Notes under the pieces: model-generated | What the model saw: the letters and a program-made list of their open reading frames with translations, nothing else | Database searches by the model: none | Told to the model about the DNA's origin: nothing | Shown here: positions 5,401 to 14,956 of the stretch, in pieces | How the letters are laid out: every line of letters begins with the position of its first letter | Numbering within the stretch: position 1 is the first letter of the stretch | Made by a program: the position numbers and the translations under genes | NCBI GenBank assembly: GCA_945870085.1 | Contig: CAMBQX010000013.1 | Location: 1-18,447 of the forward strand | Reading direction: 5' to 3' | DNA length: 18,447 nt | Source: Bifidobacterium breve | GTDB taxonomy: Bacteria > Actinomycetota > Actinomycetes > S36-B12

Positions 5401-7206
5401 ATGGCCAGCACCTCAACTCGTCAGCGCCCTAACCCAAGGGCAAGAGTTGAACGCCCGCGTGATCGGCGCCCGGTAGCCAATCTGCGACTGGGCAGTCCTT
5501 ATAAGCGAGGTGGAATTCTCACATTGGTGACCGTCATCGTGCTAACGATTTTTGCGGCTCGGCTAATTGATTTACAGGCGGTGCGCGGTGAATCTCTGGC
5601 GTCAGCAGCCCTTGATCAACGGCTACGAACTGTCCCAATTATGGCGGGACGTGGCGCCATCCTTGATGCGAATGGGCAGCCGCTCGCAGTAACTGTCGAA
5701 GCCCGCAATTTGTCCGCCGACCAGACTTTGGTGAGTGACCCCACCGCGGTGGCTATTGCACTCTCACCAATTATCCGCACAGACATTGGTGAACTAATTA
5801 CTCGTTTGACCGGTGATCGCAAATTTGTGTATATTGCGAAAGAGTTGACTCCCGAGACTTGGCGGCGGATCGAAGCGCTTAGATTACCTGGTATTTTCAG
5901 TGAGGAGACAGCAAGACGGATTTATCCCGGTGGAGATCTTGGTGCGAATGTCGTTGGATTTGTAAATGCCGACGGCATTGGTTCAGGCGGTATTGAATAC
6001 GCATATGAAACCGTACTCGCAGGCACCTCTGGGAGTGTGACATTTGAGCGGGGCCCAGGTGGTCGGGCGATTCCAACCGCGCAGCAAGACCAAGTTGATG
6101 CAATCGCTGGCGCCAGCGTGCAGTTGACAATTAACCGCGACATACAGCACTTTGCCCAAGCTGTCATTGCAGCGCAAGTGGCATTCTCGCGAGCAGATAG
6201 TGGCACCGTTGTGGTGATGGATCCAAAGACGGGGGAGATCCTCGCGTTAGCTGATGCACCGACGTTTGACGCGAATAATGTTGGCTCTGCACCTGCCGAT
6301 GATCGTGGTAATCGGGCACTAGGTGAAGCGCAAGAGCCGGGATCTACGAGTAAGGTGATGACATTGGCGGCGGTGGTCGACCAAGGAATGGCAACCCCGT
6401 TTTCGACTTTCACAATACCAAGGGGTCTCAAGCGCGGAGACAAGGTTTTCCACGACAGCAGCCCACATGGCATATTGAAACTCACTCTCGCTGGAGTGCT
6501 GGCGAAGTCAAGCAACATGGGGACAATCTTGGCTGCTGAGCGGATAGGTGGAAAAACCCTTTATGACTACCTGAAGAAATTTGGGATCGGTGAAGATACC
6601 GGGCTCAATTTCCCGGGCGAAACTGCTGGCCGAGTGCCTAACTACAAGGATTGGAGCGTGACCTCACTTCCGACTATCGCATTTGGGCAAGGGCTGAGCG
6701 TTAATGCGGTACAGGCCGCCAGCGTTTATGCAACTATTGCAAATGACGGGGTTCGGGTGCAGCCCAGTTTGGTTGCTGGGGTGATCCAGGAAGATGGGTC
6801 GGTGGATAAACCACCGAACCCTATTTCTACTCAAGTTGTCAGCCCCTCAACCGCGAAGCAGATTCGCGCAATGCTTGAGAGCGTTGTCGGTGAAGGGGGA
6901 ACTGGCGTGAACGCGAAAATCCCCGGATATCGAATTGGGGGCAAGACTGGTACTGCAATGTACATCGAGCCCTCATGTGGCTGTTATCGGGATGGGGTAG
7001 TCGCTTCGTTCATCGGGATGGCTCCGGCCGACGATGCGCAGCTAGTTGTTGCTGTGAGTTTGGTGAACCCAAGTAACGGCCGTTACGGTGGTGAAATCGC
7101 TGCTCCGGTTTTTAGGAAAGTGATGAAATACGCGCTGCAGACCCAACAAATACCCCCGACCGGTTCTCGCCCGGCGAAGTTGGCTTTGACATTTGGCGGC
7201 GGGTAG
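5401..7206 (+). CDS. ftsI: septal peptidoglycan transpeptidase FtsI (class B PBP, PBP3)
   Basis: This 601-residue class B penicillin-binding protein cross-links septal peptidoglycan together with the glycosyltransferase FtsW. A basic cytosolic N-terminus (about 36 residues) leads into one transmembrane helix (about 37-55). The dimerisation domain begins with RLIDLQAVRGESL and includes GRGAILDANGQPLA. The transpeptidase motifs are all present: SxxK as Ser315-Thr-Ser-Lys318 in EPGSTSK, SxN as Ser370-Ser-Asn372, and KTG at 515-517 in GGKTGTA. A SCGCY cysteine pair follows the KTG box. The start at 5401 (MASTST) lies 14 bases after the ftsL stop; the frame remains open further upstream, but those codons overlap ftsL and show no family similarity. 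It is a target of beta-lactams. Confidence 0.95.
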   Translation: MASTSTRQRPNPRARVERPRDRRPVANLRLGSPYKRGGILTLVTVIVLTIFAARLIDLQAVRGESLASAALDQRLRTVPIMAGRGAILDANGQPLAVTVEARNLSADQTLVSDPTAVAIALSPIIRTDIGELITRLTGDRKFVYIAKELTPETWRRIEALRLPGIFSEETARRIYPGGDLGANVVGFVNADGIGSGGIEYAYETVLAGTSGSVTFERGPGGRAIPTAQQDQVDAIAGASVQLTINRDIQHFAQAVIAAQVAFSRADSGTVVVMDPKTGEILALADAPTFDANNVGSAPADDRGNRALGEAQEPGSTSKVMTLAAVVDQGMATPFSTFTIPRGLKRGDKVFHDSSPHGILKLTLAGVLAKSSNMGTILAAERIGGKTLYDYLKKFGIGEDTGLNFPGETAGRVPNYKDWSVTSLPTIAFGQGLSVNAVQAASVYATIANDGVRVQPSLVAGVIQEDGSVDKPPNPISTQVVSPSTAKQIRAMLESVVGEGGTGVNAKIPGYRIGGKTGTAMYIEPSCGCYRDGVVASFIGMAPADDAQLVVAVSLVNPSNGRYGGEIAAPVFRKVMKYALQTQQIPPTGSRPAKLALTFGGG

Positions 7207-7211
7207 GCCCG

Positions 7212-8753
7212 ATGACTTCAGTGCCACGGCCGACGCCGCGCACTACGACCCTCGCTGAGCTTTGTCCGGCTGCGGGTGGGTTTTCGATCGTTGGTGACAG
7301 TTCGGTACTTGTTTCAGGTCTGGAATTAGATTCGCGCGAGGTGAAAAGTGGTGACCTATTTGCGGCTCTGCCTGGCCACATCACCAACGGCTCATCATTC
7401 GTAGAATCGGCAATCGCGGCTGGGGCCGCTGGCGTCTTAACCGATGACGAGGGCGCCAAAAGTTTGCTGGCAAATGGTCCGGTCAACTTTCCAATTGTGA
7501 TTGTTCAGAGCGCGAGGCAGGCCATTGGCGCCTTGGCGGCGCAGGTCTACCAAGCCTCACCTGGCGACTTGAGAAGTGCCCCACTTCGACTTTTTGGAGT
7601 CACCGGAACCAACGGTAAAACCACAGTTACCCATTTAGTCGAAGCAGGGCTACGTGCCGCTGGTCGCATCACCGGATTGATAGGCACGGTCGGCGTGCGA
7701 ATCGGCGACGAATCTACGAGTGCTATTAGAACTACTCCCGAGGCTCCGCATTTACATGCATTGCTTGGTGTTATGCGTGAGCGTGGAGTACAAGACGTGG
7801 CTGTTGAGGTATCAAGTCACGCGCTAATGGAAGGGCGCGTCAATGGGCTTAGATTCGCGATTGCAGCCTTCACAAATTTGTCGCAGGATCACCTGGACTA
7901 CCACGGCACCATGGAGGCGTACTTCATGGCGAAGGCAAATCTATTTACCCCATCACGTGCAGACGTAGGAGTAATAGGCGTTGATACCCCGTGGGGTTCG
8001 CGGTTGGCAGCGGAAGCCAAAATTCCGGTGGTGACCTGGTCGAGCCAAGGGGCGGTGGCCGATTGGAACTTGAGTATCGTGGGTGGGCGAACGTTAGTGA
8101 ATGGCCCAGGCGGTGAAGAACATGAACTCCAAAGCCTACTACCTGGTGCATTCAACCGGGCCAACAATTTATGTGCCTATGTGATCCTTCGAAGTGCCGG
8201 CATCGCCCCGGATCAGGCAGTGGCCGGGCTTGCGTCGGTCACGGTGCCCGGAAGAATGCAGATAGTCGGTAAGTTCGCAGGTGTTACAGGGGTTATCGAC
8301 TACGCGCATACCTCGGACGCGATAGCCGGTGCCATCGCCAGTGTTCGGGAGAATTGCGGAGGTGCGGTGATCGTAGTTCTCGGCGCCGGTGGGGATCGGG
8401 ATCGACAAAAGCGCCGTGAGATGGGTGAATCAGCCGCTCTGCTCGCAAACCACGTTATCGTGACTGATGATAATCCAAGATCAGAAGACCCAGCGCTCAT
8501 CCGAGCCGCGGTAATGGAAGGAGTTAGATCCGTGACCGCGTCCAGTAGAAGCCAACTAGCTACTGTCGCGGAAATTGCCGATCGCCGCGCCGCTATAACC
8601 CATGCGGTATCGATTGCTCGCTCCGGCGATTACGTGCTGGTACTTGGGAAAGGGCATGAACAAGGGCAGGAAGTCGCTGGCCTTATTATTCCCTTTGATG
8701 ATCGTGATGAATTGAGCGCGGCGCTCCGAGGGCAAGTCGGAGTTGTTTCATGA
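7212..8753 (+). CDS. murE: UDP-MurNAc-L-Ala-D-Glu:meso-diaminopimelate ligase
   Basis: This 513-residue cytosolic ATP-dependent ligase adds the third amino acid of the stem peptide. Mur-ligase landmarks are the P-loop GTNGKTT (132-138), the substrate stretch TTPEAPHLH, the AVEVSSHAL motif, QDHLDYHGTMEAYF, and YFMAKANLF with the lysine expected to be carbamylated. The specificity signature DNPR (420-423, in DDNPRSEDP) identifies the meso-DAP enzymes, as opposed to L-lysine ones. GKGHEQGQE near the C-terminus is also conserved. The ATG at 7212 lies five bases after the ftsI stop, with a GGGTAGG-like purine stretch (7200-7206) overlapping that stop as a weak ribosome-binding site. The stop overlaps murF as ATGA. 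Confidence 0.96.
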   Translation: MTSVPRPTPRTTTLAELCPAAGGFSIVGDSSVLVSGLELDSREVKSGDLFAALPGHITNGSSFVESAIAAGAAGVLTDDEGAKSLLANGPVNFPIVIVQSARQAIGALAAQVYQASPGDLRSAPLRLFGVTGTNGKTTVTHLVEAGLRAAGRITGLIGTVGVRIGDESTSAIRTTPEAPHLHALLGVMRERGVQDVAVEVSSHALMEGRVNGLRFAIAAFTNLSQDHLDYHGTMEAYFMAKANLFTPSRADVGVIGVDTPWGSRLAAEAKIPVVTWSSQGAVADWNLSIVGGRTLVNGPGGEEHELQSLLPGAFNRANNLCAYVILRSAGIAPDQAVAGLASVTVPGRMQIVGKFAGVTGVIDYAHTSDAIAGAIASVRENCGGAVIVVLGAGGDRDRQKRREMGESAALLANHVIVTDDNPRSEDPALIRAAVMEGVRSVTASSRSQLATVAEIADRRAAITHAVSIARSGDYVLVLGKGHEQGQEVAGLIIPFDDRDELSAALRGQVGVVS

Positions 8754-10126
8754 TCGCCATGAGTGTTGCCGAGATCGCTGAAATCCTGGAAGGAAGGGCG
8801 CATCAGGTTGATTTAACGGTAATCGTCAACGATTTGGTAACGGACTCGCGGCAGGCGGTTGCGGGTGCGATGTTTGTGGCTATCCGCGGCGAGAACGTTG
8901 ACGGCCACGATTTTGCTGCAAGCGCGATTAATAATGGGGCTTCAGTTGTGCTCGCTGGGCGCGAACTCGATGTGCCCTGCATTGTGGTGTCCGATCCGGT
9001 GCTTGCACTTGGCGCCCTTGCGCGCTGGGTGCGCGAACATAAACTGAGTTGTAAGGTTATTGCGATAACGGGATCAAGTGGCAAAACAAGCACAAAAGAT
9101 CTGCTCGATCAGGTTCTTTCAACTGTTGGAAAAACAGTGGCGGCAGTCGGATCCTTCAACACCGAGGTTGGTGTTCCGCTTACCATCTTGCGAGCGGATG
9201 ATGCGACGCAGTTTTTAGTTCTCGAGATGGGCATGCGGGGTGCCGGGCACCTTACCTACCTCACCGAGATCGCGGCGCCCAAAATTGCGGCCATCGTTAA
9301 CATCGGGTCCGCCCATGTCGGTGTGGTCGGAACCCAGGAGATGGTGGCGCGAGCTAAAGGCGAAATTATTGCTACCTTGCCGAGTAATGGTCTCGCCGTT
9401 TTGAACCGCGATGATCCGATGGTCATGGAGCAAGCAACTCGAACTGTGGCTCGGGTTATTACCTGCGGTGAGGCAGTCGATAGTGACATTCGGGCAACTG
9501 ATGTTCGTCTTGATGATCAAGCGCGGCCTTCTTTTACTCTGGTGATCGAGGATTTGAGCGTGCCGGTTAGTTTGCGTTACCACGGTAGGCATTTCGTTTC
9601 CAATGCGCTGATCGCGGCCGGTATCGCATACTCGCTAGGGGTCAACATCGAGACCATTGCCATGGCATTGCGCGCCGCCACCCCCGCAAACAAATGGCGA
9701 ATGGAAGTTCATCAACTACCTCACGGTATTACCCTGATCAATGACGCATATAACGCTAATCCAGAGTCGGTACGTGCAGCCATCGATACCCTTGCGGCAA
9801 TGGCCGCGGGACGACGCACCTGGATTGTTCTTGGTGAAATGCGCGAACTCGGTGTTAGGTCTGAGGTCGAGCACACAACGATTGGCGCGTATGCAGCCGA
9901 ACATGGGGTTGATGAGCTCATGTGCATCGGGGAGGGCGCCCGCCCAGCGCTTTTGGGGGTAAGCGAGGGGGCTGCGACCAACACCACGTGGTTCGCAGAT
10001 TCAAGTGGTGCGATTAGTGCACTTGAAAGTGGCCTTGCACCCGGTGACGTGGTCTTGATTAAGGCGTCACGGAGTATTGGTTTGGATGTGGTGGCATCGG
10101 CACTAATGCAACTAGGTGCCGCATGA
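8750..10126 (+). CDS. murF: UDP-MurNAc-tripeptide:D-Ala-D-Ala ligase
   Basis: This 458-residue ligase attaches D-Ala-D-Ala to the UDP-MurNAc-tripeptide, the last cytosolic step of precursor synthesis. The N-terminal domain contains VTDSRQAVAGAMFVAIRGEN. The ATP site is GSSGKTS (108-114), followed by KDLLDQVL. EMGMRGAGHL and IVNIGSAHV are typical MurF stretches, and DAYNANP (332-338) is the central MurF signature. The start at 8750 overlaps the murE stop as ATGA; an alternative ATG nine bases later (8759) would remove MIA and cannot be excluded. The length is normal. The stop overlaps mraY as ATGA. Confidence 0.96.
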   Translation: MIAMSVAEIAEILEGRAHQVDLTVIVNDLVTDSRQAVAGAMFVAIRGENVDGHDFAASAINNGASVVLAGRELDVPCIVVSDPVLALGALARWVREHKLSCKVIAITGSSGKTSTKDLLDQVLSTVGKTVAAVGSFNTEVGVPLTILRADDATQFLVLEMGMRGAGHLTYLTEIAAPKIAAIVNIGSAHVGVVGTQEMVARAKGEIIATLPSNGLAVLNRDDPMVMEQATRTVARVITCGEAVDSDIRATDVRLDDQARPSFTLVIEDLSVPVSLRYHGRHFVSNALIAAGIAYSLGVNIETIAMALRAATPANKWRMEVHQLPHGITLINDAYNANPESVRAAIDTLAAMAAGRRTWIVLGEMRELGVRSEVEHTTIGAYAAEHGVDELMCIGEGARPALLGVSEGAATNTTWFADSSGAISALESGLAPGDVVLIKASRSIGLDVVASALMQLGAA

Positions 10127-11187
10127 GACTTGTAGTCATAGCAGGGGCGATAGCCACGATTATTTCACTCGTCGGCACTCCGATCTTGATCAAGTTATTG
10201 AGCCGCCGCGGCTACGCGCAAGCCATCCGGGTGACGACCGAGACCGGTAAATATCCTGATCACGAGGGCAAGCGAGGTACTCCGTCCATGGGCGGGGTCG
10301 CAATCTTGGCGGGTGTTCTTGCCGGCTACTTCATAACCCATTTAGTTACTTGGCGGCCGTTGACCGCATCCGGATTACTTATTTTGTTCTTGATGGTTGG
10401 CCTGGGGTTGGTTGGTCTGGCCGATGACTACCTGAAGATTTTCAAACAACGCAGTACCGGCCTACGGGCACGCACAAAATTAGTTGGACAAGCGATTGTG
10501 GCTCTGGCCTTCGCCGGGCTGTCACTGCAATTTCCGGTGGACGGCAGCACCCCTGCATCGATGGCAGTGTCATTTGTACGCGATACCTCGCTGGTGCTTC
10601 CACTCGGGCTATTTTTACTTTGGGTCTGGTTCTTGGTTACGGCTACGACAAACGGGGTGAATCTCACCGATGGGCTTGATGGCTTAGCCATCGGTGCTTC
10701 AACGATGACATTTCTCGCATATGTGTTCATAAGTATTTGGCAGTACGGCCAAAACTGTGCCTTTGCTGCGACCTCGACGTGCTATTCCACTTTGAATCCG
10801 CTGGATCTATCAATCGTGGCGGCCTCAGCGGCCGGGGCTTGCTTTGGTTTTTTGTGGTGGAATACCACCCCTGCGCGCATTTTCATGGGCGATACGGGCT
10901 CATTAGCCCTTGGCGGTGGCATCGCAGGATTAGCGGTCCTTTCGAGAACTGAGTTGCTCCTTCCCTTACTCGCTGGTCTCTTCTTAATCACCGCGTTGTC
11001 AGTGATCGGCCAAGTTGGATCTTTTAAGCTCACTGGGCGACGTATCTTGCGCATGGCACCCTTGCATCATCATTTTGAAATGCTTGGTTGGCCAGAGATT
11101 CAAATCGTTGTTCGGTTCTGGATTATCCAAGGGCTTTGCATTGGCGCCGGCCTAACGCTTTTTTACGCTGAATGGGTGCGCGCGTGA
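10123..11187 (+). CDS. mraY: phospho-N-acetylmuramoyl-pentapeptide transferase MraY
   Basis: This 354-residue integral membrane enzyme transfers phospho-MurNAc-pentapeptide to undecaprenyl phosphate, making lipid I. About ten hydrophobic segments are visible. The catalytic and Mg-binding motifs are intact: GTPSMGGVAIL, ADDYLK with Asp101-Asp102, NLTDGLDGLA with Asp183 and Asp186, MGDTGSLALGG with Asp257, and the loop HHHFE (315-319). The start ATG at 10123 overlaps the murF stop. The end (TGA 11185-11187) overlaps the GTG start proposed for murD. MraY is the target of tunicamycin and muraymycin-type nucleosides. Length and motif order match the family without gaps. Confidence 0.96.
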   Translation: MRLVVIAGAIATIISLVGTPILIKLLSRRGYAQAIRVTTETGKYPDHEGKRGTPSMGGVAILAGVLAGYFITHLVTWRPLTASGLLILFLMVGLGLVGLADDYLKIFKQRSTGLRARTKLVGQAIVALAFAGLSLQFPVDGSTPASMAVSFVRDTSLVLPLGLFLLWVWFLVTATTNGVNLTDGLDGLAIGASTMTFLAYVFISIWQYGQNCAFAATSTCYSTLNPLDLSIVAASAAGACFGFLWWNTTPARIFMGDTGSLALGGGIAGLAVLSRTELLLPLLAGLFLITALSVIGQVGSFKLTGRRILRMAPLHHHFEMLGWPEIQIVVRFWIIQGLCIGAGLTLFYAEWVRA

Positions 11188-12626
11188 TCGCATCCTTGAA
11201 CCGTGATTCTGATTGGTCCAAGTATCACGTTGTGGTTGCGGGCATCGGTATTGCTGGTTATGCATGTGCCGATGCGTTAATGCAATTGGGCGCGCGGGTA
11301 ACAGTAGTTGATAGCGGTGATGGACCTATGCAACAAGAACGTGCAGAAATCTTGCGCACTCTTGAGGTGAACGTCGAACTCGGGTATGTTGGTGACGTCC
11401 CAGCCTGTGACCTGTTAGTGGTTTCACCCGGTCTACGCCCCACACATCAATTGATCACCTCCGCAATTGCGGCTGGCATCTGGGTGTGGGGCGAATTGGA
11501 GCTAGCCTGGCGGCTGCGACCTAGTGACTCACCTGCACCGTGGTTGGTGGTTACTGGCACAAACGGTAAAACGACCACGACCATGATGTTGGAGTCAATG
11601 CTTAGAGCAGGCGGATTTAATGCGGTGGCTGCCGGCAATATCGGCACCTCGCTGGTGGATGTAGTCATGCATGACTCCTATGAAGTCATTGCGGTAGAGG
11701 TGGGCGCACCGCAGTTACCTTTTGTGCATTCAATGAGCCCGCATTCAGCAGTCTGCTTGAACATCGCCGATGATCACCTAGACCATTTTGGGTCGAAGGT
11801 GGCCTATGTGGCCGCAAAGGCAAAGATTTTTGAGCGCACGCAGGTCGCCGCCGTTTACAACGCCGATGACGTGTCGACGCGGCTACTGGTTGAAGAAGCA
11901 GATGTGGTTGACGGATGTCGAGCCATCGGCTTTACGCTCGGGGTTCCGGGGCTATCGATGCTCGGGGTGGTCGACGGAGCGTTAGTCGACCGTGCCTTCA
12001 TCCCAAATCGCCAAGATACGGCCCAGGAGTTAGCTCTGGTAAGTGATGTGCAACCGAATGCGCCACATAATGTGGCCAACGCACTGGCCGCGGCCGCTCT
12101 GGCTCGGGCATTTGGGGTGCCGGCAAAGAAAATTCAAGCCGGCCTTCGGGCTTTTGTGCCCGCGGCACATCGCATTGCATATGTGGCGACGGTCGATGGC
12201 GTGGATTTTGTGGATGATTCAAAAGCAACAAATACTCATGCGGCGCTGACCTCCCTGCTGGCATATCCGCAGGTGGTTTGGCTGGCTGGCGGCATGGCCA
12301 AGGGTCAGGAATTCGCGGACCTAGTACAGCAGTCGCGCACGCATTTGCGCGCGGTCATTGTCATCGGCGTAGACCGGGCGATTGTTGCCGAATCGGTGTC
12401 CCGACACGCCCCGGATGTCCCCATCTTGAGCATGGATCGGACCGACACTGGGGTCATGCAAGAGGTCGTCAAGGCGGCCATGGGTTTCGCAAAACCAGGG
12501 GATACCGTGCTGCTGGCCCCGGGGTGTGCTTCCTGGGACATGTTCACCGATTACGGCCATCGTGGTTCCACCTTTGCCGATGCGGTGCACGAGTTGGTGG
12601 CAATAAGCGCCGGTGATCAGCGGTGA
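11184..12626 (+). CDS. murD: UDP-MurNAc-L-alanine:D-glutamate ligase
   Basis: This 480-residue ligase adds D-glutamate to UDP-MurNAc-L-Ala. A Rossmann-like N-terminal domain (VVAGIGIAGYACADALMQLG) binds the uridine nucleotide. The ATP-binding loop is GTNGKTT (125-131). IADDHLDHFGS, DDSKATNTHAA and LLAPGCASWDMF followed by YGHRGSTFADAV are MurD motifs. I place the start at GTG 11184 because it makes a GTGA overlap with the mraY stop, the same junction type as the neighbours. An ATG at 11172 is also in frame and would add four residues with a 16-base overlap; neither has a convincing Shine-Dalgarno. The stop overlaps ftsW as GTGA. Confidence 0.94.
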   Translation: MIASLNRDSDWSKYHVVVAGIGIAGYACADALMQLGARVTVVDSGDGPMQQERAEILRTLEVNVELGYVGDVPACDLLVVSPGLRPTHQLITSAIAAGIWVWGELELAWRLRPSDSPAPWLVVTGTNGKTTTTMMLESMLRAGGFNAVAAGNIGTSLVDVVMHDSYEVIAVEVGAPQLPFVHSMSPHSAVCLNIADDHLDHFGSKVAYVAAKAKIFERTQVAAVYNADDVSTRLLVEEADVVDGCRAIGFTLGVPGLSMLGVVDGALVDRAFIPNRQDTAQELALVSDVQPNAPHNVANALAAAALARAFGVPAKKIQAGLRAFVPAAHRIAYVATVDGVDFVDDSKATNTHAALTSLLAYPQVVWLAGGMAKGQEFADLVQQSRTHLRAVIVIGVDRAIVAESVSRHAPDVPILSMDRTDTGVMQEVVKAAMGFAKPGDTVLLAPGCASWDMFTDYGHRGSTFADAVHELVAISAGDQR

Positions 12627-13855
12627 CTGCAATCGATCATGACAGCGAGCAGATCACCGCGGACCGTGAGATTTTAGGCTGGCGTCTTTCGAGCCGGATC
12701 AAAGTGTTACTTTCCCACCCTCTAAGTACTTATTACCTGCTCATCGGCGCCTCGATGTTGCTGCTCGTTCTCGGTGTAATCATGGTGTTGTCGGCATCAA
12801 GTATTGAAAGTTATCGGATTTTTGGCTCGGCGTATACCTTGGCACAGCGGCAGGCGATGTTTGCGGTAATAGGCGTGATCGTCATGACCCTAGCGGTGCG
12901 TACCGCCATAGTGTTATGGCGGAAAATTTCGTGGCTCCTGCTCAGCATTACGTTGCTATTGCTAATCGCTGTGTTGTTTATTGGCGTTGAGGTTGCCGGG
13001 CAACGTAACTGGATAGAGCTCTTCGGGCCGTTTCGCCTGCAGCCAAGTGAGTTTGCCAAATTGGCACTGATCGTGTGGGGCGCTAACCTGCTATCCCGCA
13101 AGAACCGCCTGCTAAGTCACTGGAAGCACCTTCTCATCCCCTTACTACCGGTTGCCGGCCTCATGATGGTGCTGGTGCTCCTAGAAGGCGACTTCGGCAA
13201 CGCATTCATGCTGGCGGCCATCACCTGCGGCATGCTCTTTGCAGTTGGTGCTCCACTTCGGCTCTTTGTGCTTTTTGCTGGGCTGGGCGCATTAGGTGTT
13301 TGGCTCCTAACTATCGCTGCGCCTTATCGGATGGACAGATTCTCGGCCTGGCTTAGCCCGGGGAATGATCGCTTGGGCGTGGACTGGCAGGTGACTCAAG
13401 GCCAATACGCCCTAGGTACCGGTGGTTTCTGGGGGGTGGGCCTTGGCGCCAGCCGTGAGAAGTGGGGCTCTTTGCCCGAAGCCCACACCGATTTTATTTT
13501 CCCGGTTATTGGTGAAGAACTTGGATTAGTTGGCACTTTGGCCGTGCTTGGGCTATTCGCGATTTTGGCGTTTGCGATCTTCCGACTCAGCCGGACTACC
13601 AGCGACGCGTTTGTGCGCGTGGCTGCTGCCGGAGTTGGATCATGGATCGTGGTCCAGGCGATCTTGAATTTTGGCTCGGTCCTTGGTCTACTGCCCATAA
13701 CTGGGGTACCGCTACCACTTGTCTCATACGGAGGCTCCTCACTGCTACCGATACTTGCAGCTATTGGCATGCTACTTGCCTTCACTCGTCAAGAACCTGC
13801 GGCCAGAACTGCGCTTCGTCGCAAGTCAACGGCAATGTCACTGCGACGAAGGTAG
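12623..13855 (+). CDS. ftsW: septal peptidoglycan glycosyltransferase FtsW (SEDS family)
   Basis: This 410-residue polytopic membrane protein polymerises lipid II at the septum in partnership with FtsI. A cytosolic N-terminus of about 35 residues precedes around ten hydrophobic segments. SEDS landmarks are LSASSIES in the first segment pair, FGPFRLQPSEFAKLALI, the LLEGDFGNAF loop (about 186-195), KWGSLPEAHTDFIFPVIGEE with Asp290 in the HTDFIF stretch, and GLLPITGVPLPLVSYGGSS. The last is typical of FtsW over RodA when taken with the location in the dcw cluster. The GTG at 12623 overlaps the murD stop (GTGA). The basic C-terminus (MSLRRR) faces the cytosol. The stop is three bases before murG, and the end of the gene carries the murG ribosome-binding site. 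Confidence 0.95.
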   Translation: MTAIDHDSEQITADREILGWRLSSRIKVLLSHPLSTYYLLIGASMLLLVLGVIMVLSASSIESYRIFGSAYTLAQRQAMFAVIGVIVMTLAVRTAIVLWRKISWLLLSITLLLLIAVLFIGVEVAGQRNWIELFGPFRLQPSEFAKLALIVWGANLLSRKNRLLSHWKHLLIPLLPVAGLMMVLVLLEGDFGNAFMLAAITCGMLFAVGAPLRLFVLFAGLGALGVWLLTIAAPYRMDRFSAWLSPGNDRLGVDWQVTQGQYALGTGGFWGVGLGASREKWGSLPEAHTDFIFPVIGEELGLVGTLAVLGLFAILAFAIFRLSRTTSDAFVRVAAAGVGSWIVVQAILNFGSVLGLLPITGVPLPLVSYGGSSLLPILAAIGMLLAFTRQEPAARTALRRKSTAMSLRRR

Positions 13856-13858
13856 CTA

Positions 13859-14956
13859 ATGTCTGCGCTTCCGCTGCGCGTCGTACTCGCCGCCGGTGGC
13901 ACCGCCGGTCATATCGAGCCGGCACTTAATCTCGCCGATGAACTTACTTCACTTGATCCGAAGACCGTCATTACCGTGATCGGAGGCGATCGGGGTCTTG
14001 AGTCAACTTTGGTACCGGCTCGGGGCTATCCGCTGCGCAGTGTGCCGGCGGTCCCAATGCCAAGGCGGGTCAGTTTGGATATGTTGCTGGTTTGGCCAAG
14101 GCAACGGGCGGCAAAACGCCTAGCGAAGGCCCATTTACGCGATTTGAATGCCGATGTCGTGGTGGGATTCGGTGGTTACGCAGCACTACCCACCTATCTT
14201 GCAGCCCGCGACCTGCGAATCCCGGTGGTGATTCATGAAGCAAATGCCCGGGCTGGACTAGCCAATCGGGTTGCCGCGCGGTTCACCTCGCTGGTTTATG
14301 TCTGCGTTCCAGGTTCGTTGCCGGCAGCAAAAGTTATGGGCCTGCCTTTACGACCTGAAATAGCCGGCTCACAACAAGCCGATTCGAAGTCGGACGCATT
14401 GGCAAATTTTGGCTTGCGCGTCGACCAACCCGTACTCTTGGTGTTTGGCGGATCGCAGGGTGCGCAGCACTTGAATGAGGCAATATCCGGAGCGCTACCG
14501 CACCTTTTGGCTGATGGTATTCAGGTACTTCACGCCTATGGTTCGCGGAACCTAGCGCCGGAGGCTTCGCCGGGATACGTGCCAATTCCGTACATCAATC
14601 AGATGGATCTAGCGTACGCGGCTGCTGACCTTGCAGTGACTCGCGCGGGTGCGATGACCTGCGCTGAGCTGACGGCAGTCGGGCTGCCAGCAATTTACGT
14701 TCCGCTGCCTATCGGCAATGGTGAACAGCGGCTCAATGCCTTGCCAATTGTTGACGCAGGTGGTGGGCTCTTAGTCTCCGACGCGGATTGCACGGCGGGG
14801 TGGCTGACGGCGATGGTGCCAGCGCTCATGCACGACTCGGGCAGGCTAGCCGCTATGGGTGAGGCAGCGGCAGGCTTGGGCGACCGCGATGCTGGTCGGC
14901 AATTCGCCGAAGTCATTTTGCAAGTCGCACAGGCGAGTAAAGGAGAGCGAAAATGA
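13859..14956 (+). CDS. murG: UDP-GlcNAc:lipid I N-acetylglucosaminyltransferase MurG
   Basis: This 365-residue GT28-family enzyme converts lipid I to lipid II on the cytosolic membrane face. The first glycine-rich loop is GGTAGHIEPAL (residues about 13-23). VVVGFGGYAALPTYLAA, IHEANARAGLANR and the second glycine-rich loop FGGSQGAQHLNEA follow. The donor-binding region is VTRAGAMTCAEL, then PIGNGEQRLNA, the actinobacterial version of the HQxxNA motif of proteobacterial MurG. The start ATG at 13859 has GAAGG (13848-13852) six bases upstream, inside the end of ftsW. The end overlaps murC as ATGA. Confidence 0.96.
   Translation: MSALPLRVVLAAGGTAGHIEPALNLADELTSLDPKTVITVIGGDRGLESTLVPARGYPLRSVPAVPMPRRVSLDMLLVWPRQRAAKRLAKAHLRDLNADVVVGFGGYAALPTYLAARDLRIPVVIHEANARAGLANRVAARFTSLVYVCVPGSLPAAKVMGLPLRPEIAGSQQADSKSDALANFGLRVDQPVLLVFGGSQGAQHLNEAISGALPHLLADGIQVLHAYGSRNLAPEASPGYVPIPYINQMDLAYAAADLAVTRAGAMTCAELTAVGLPAIYVPLPIGNGEQRLNALPIVDAGGGLLVSDADCTAGWLTAMVPALMHDSGRLAAMGEAAAGLGDRDAGRQFAEVILQVAQASKGERK

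Noticed and set aside
9215..9592. Minus-strand ORF within murF
   Set aside because: Fully antisense to conserved Mur-ligase domain coding sequence, with no independent support.
11172..11183. ATG 11172 as the murD start
   Set aside because: Not excluded, but GTG 11184 gives the 4-base overlap seen at most neighbouring junctions and loses no conserved residues.
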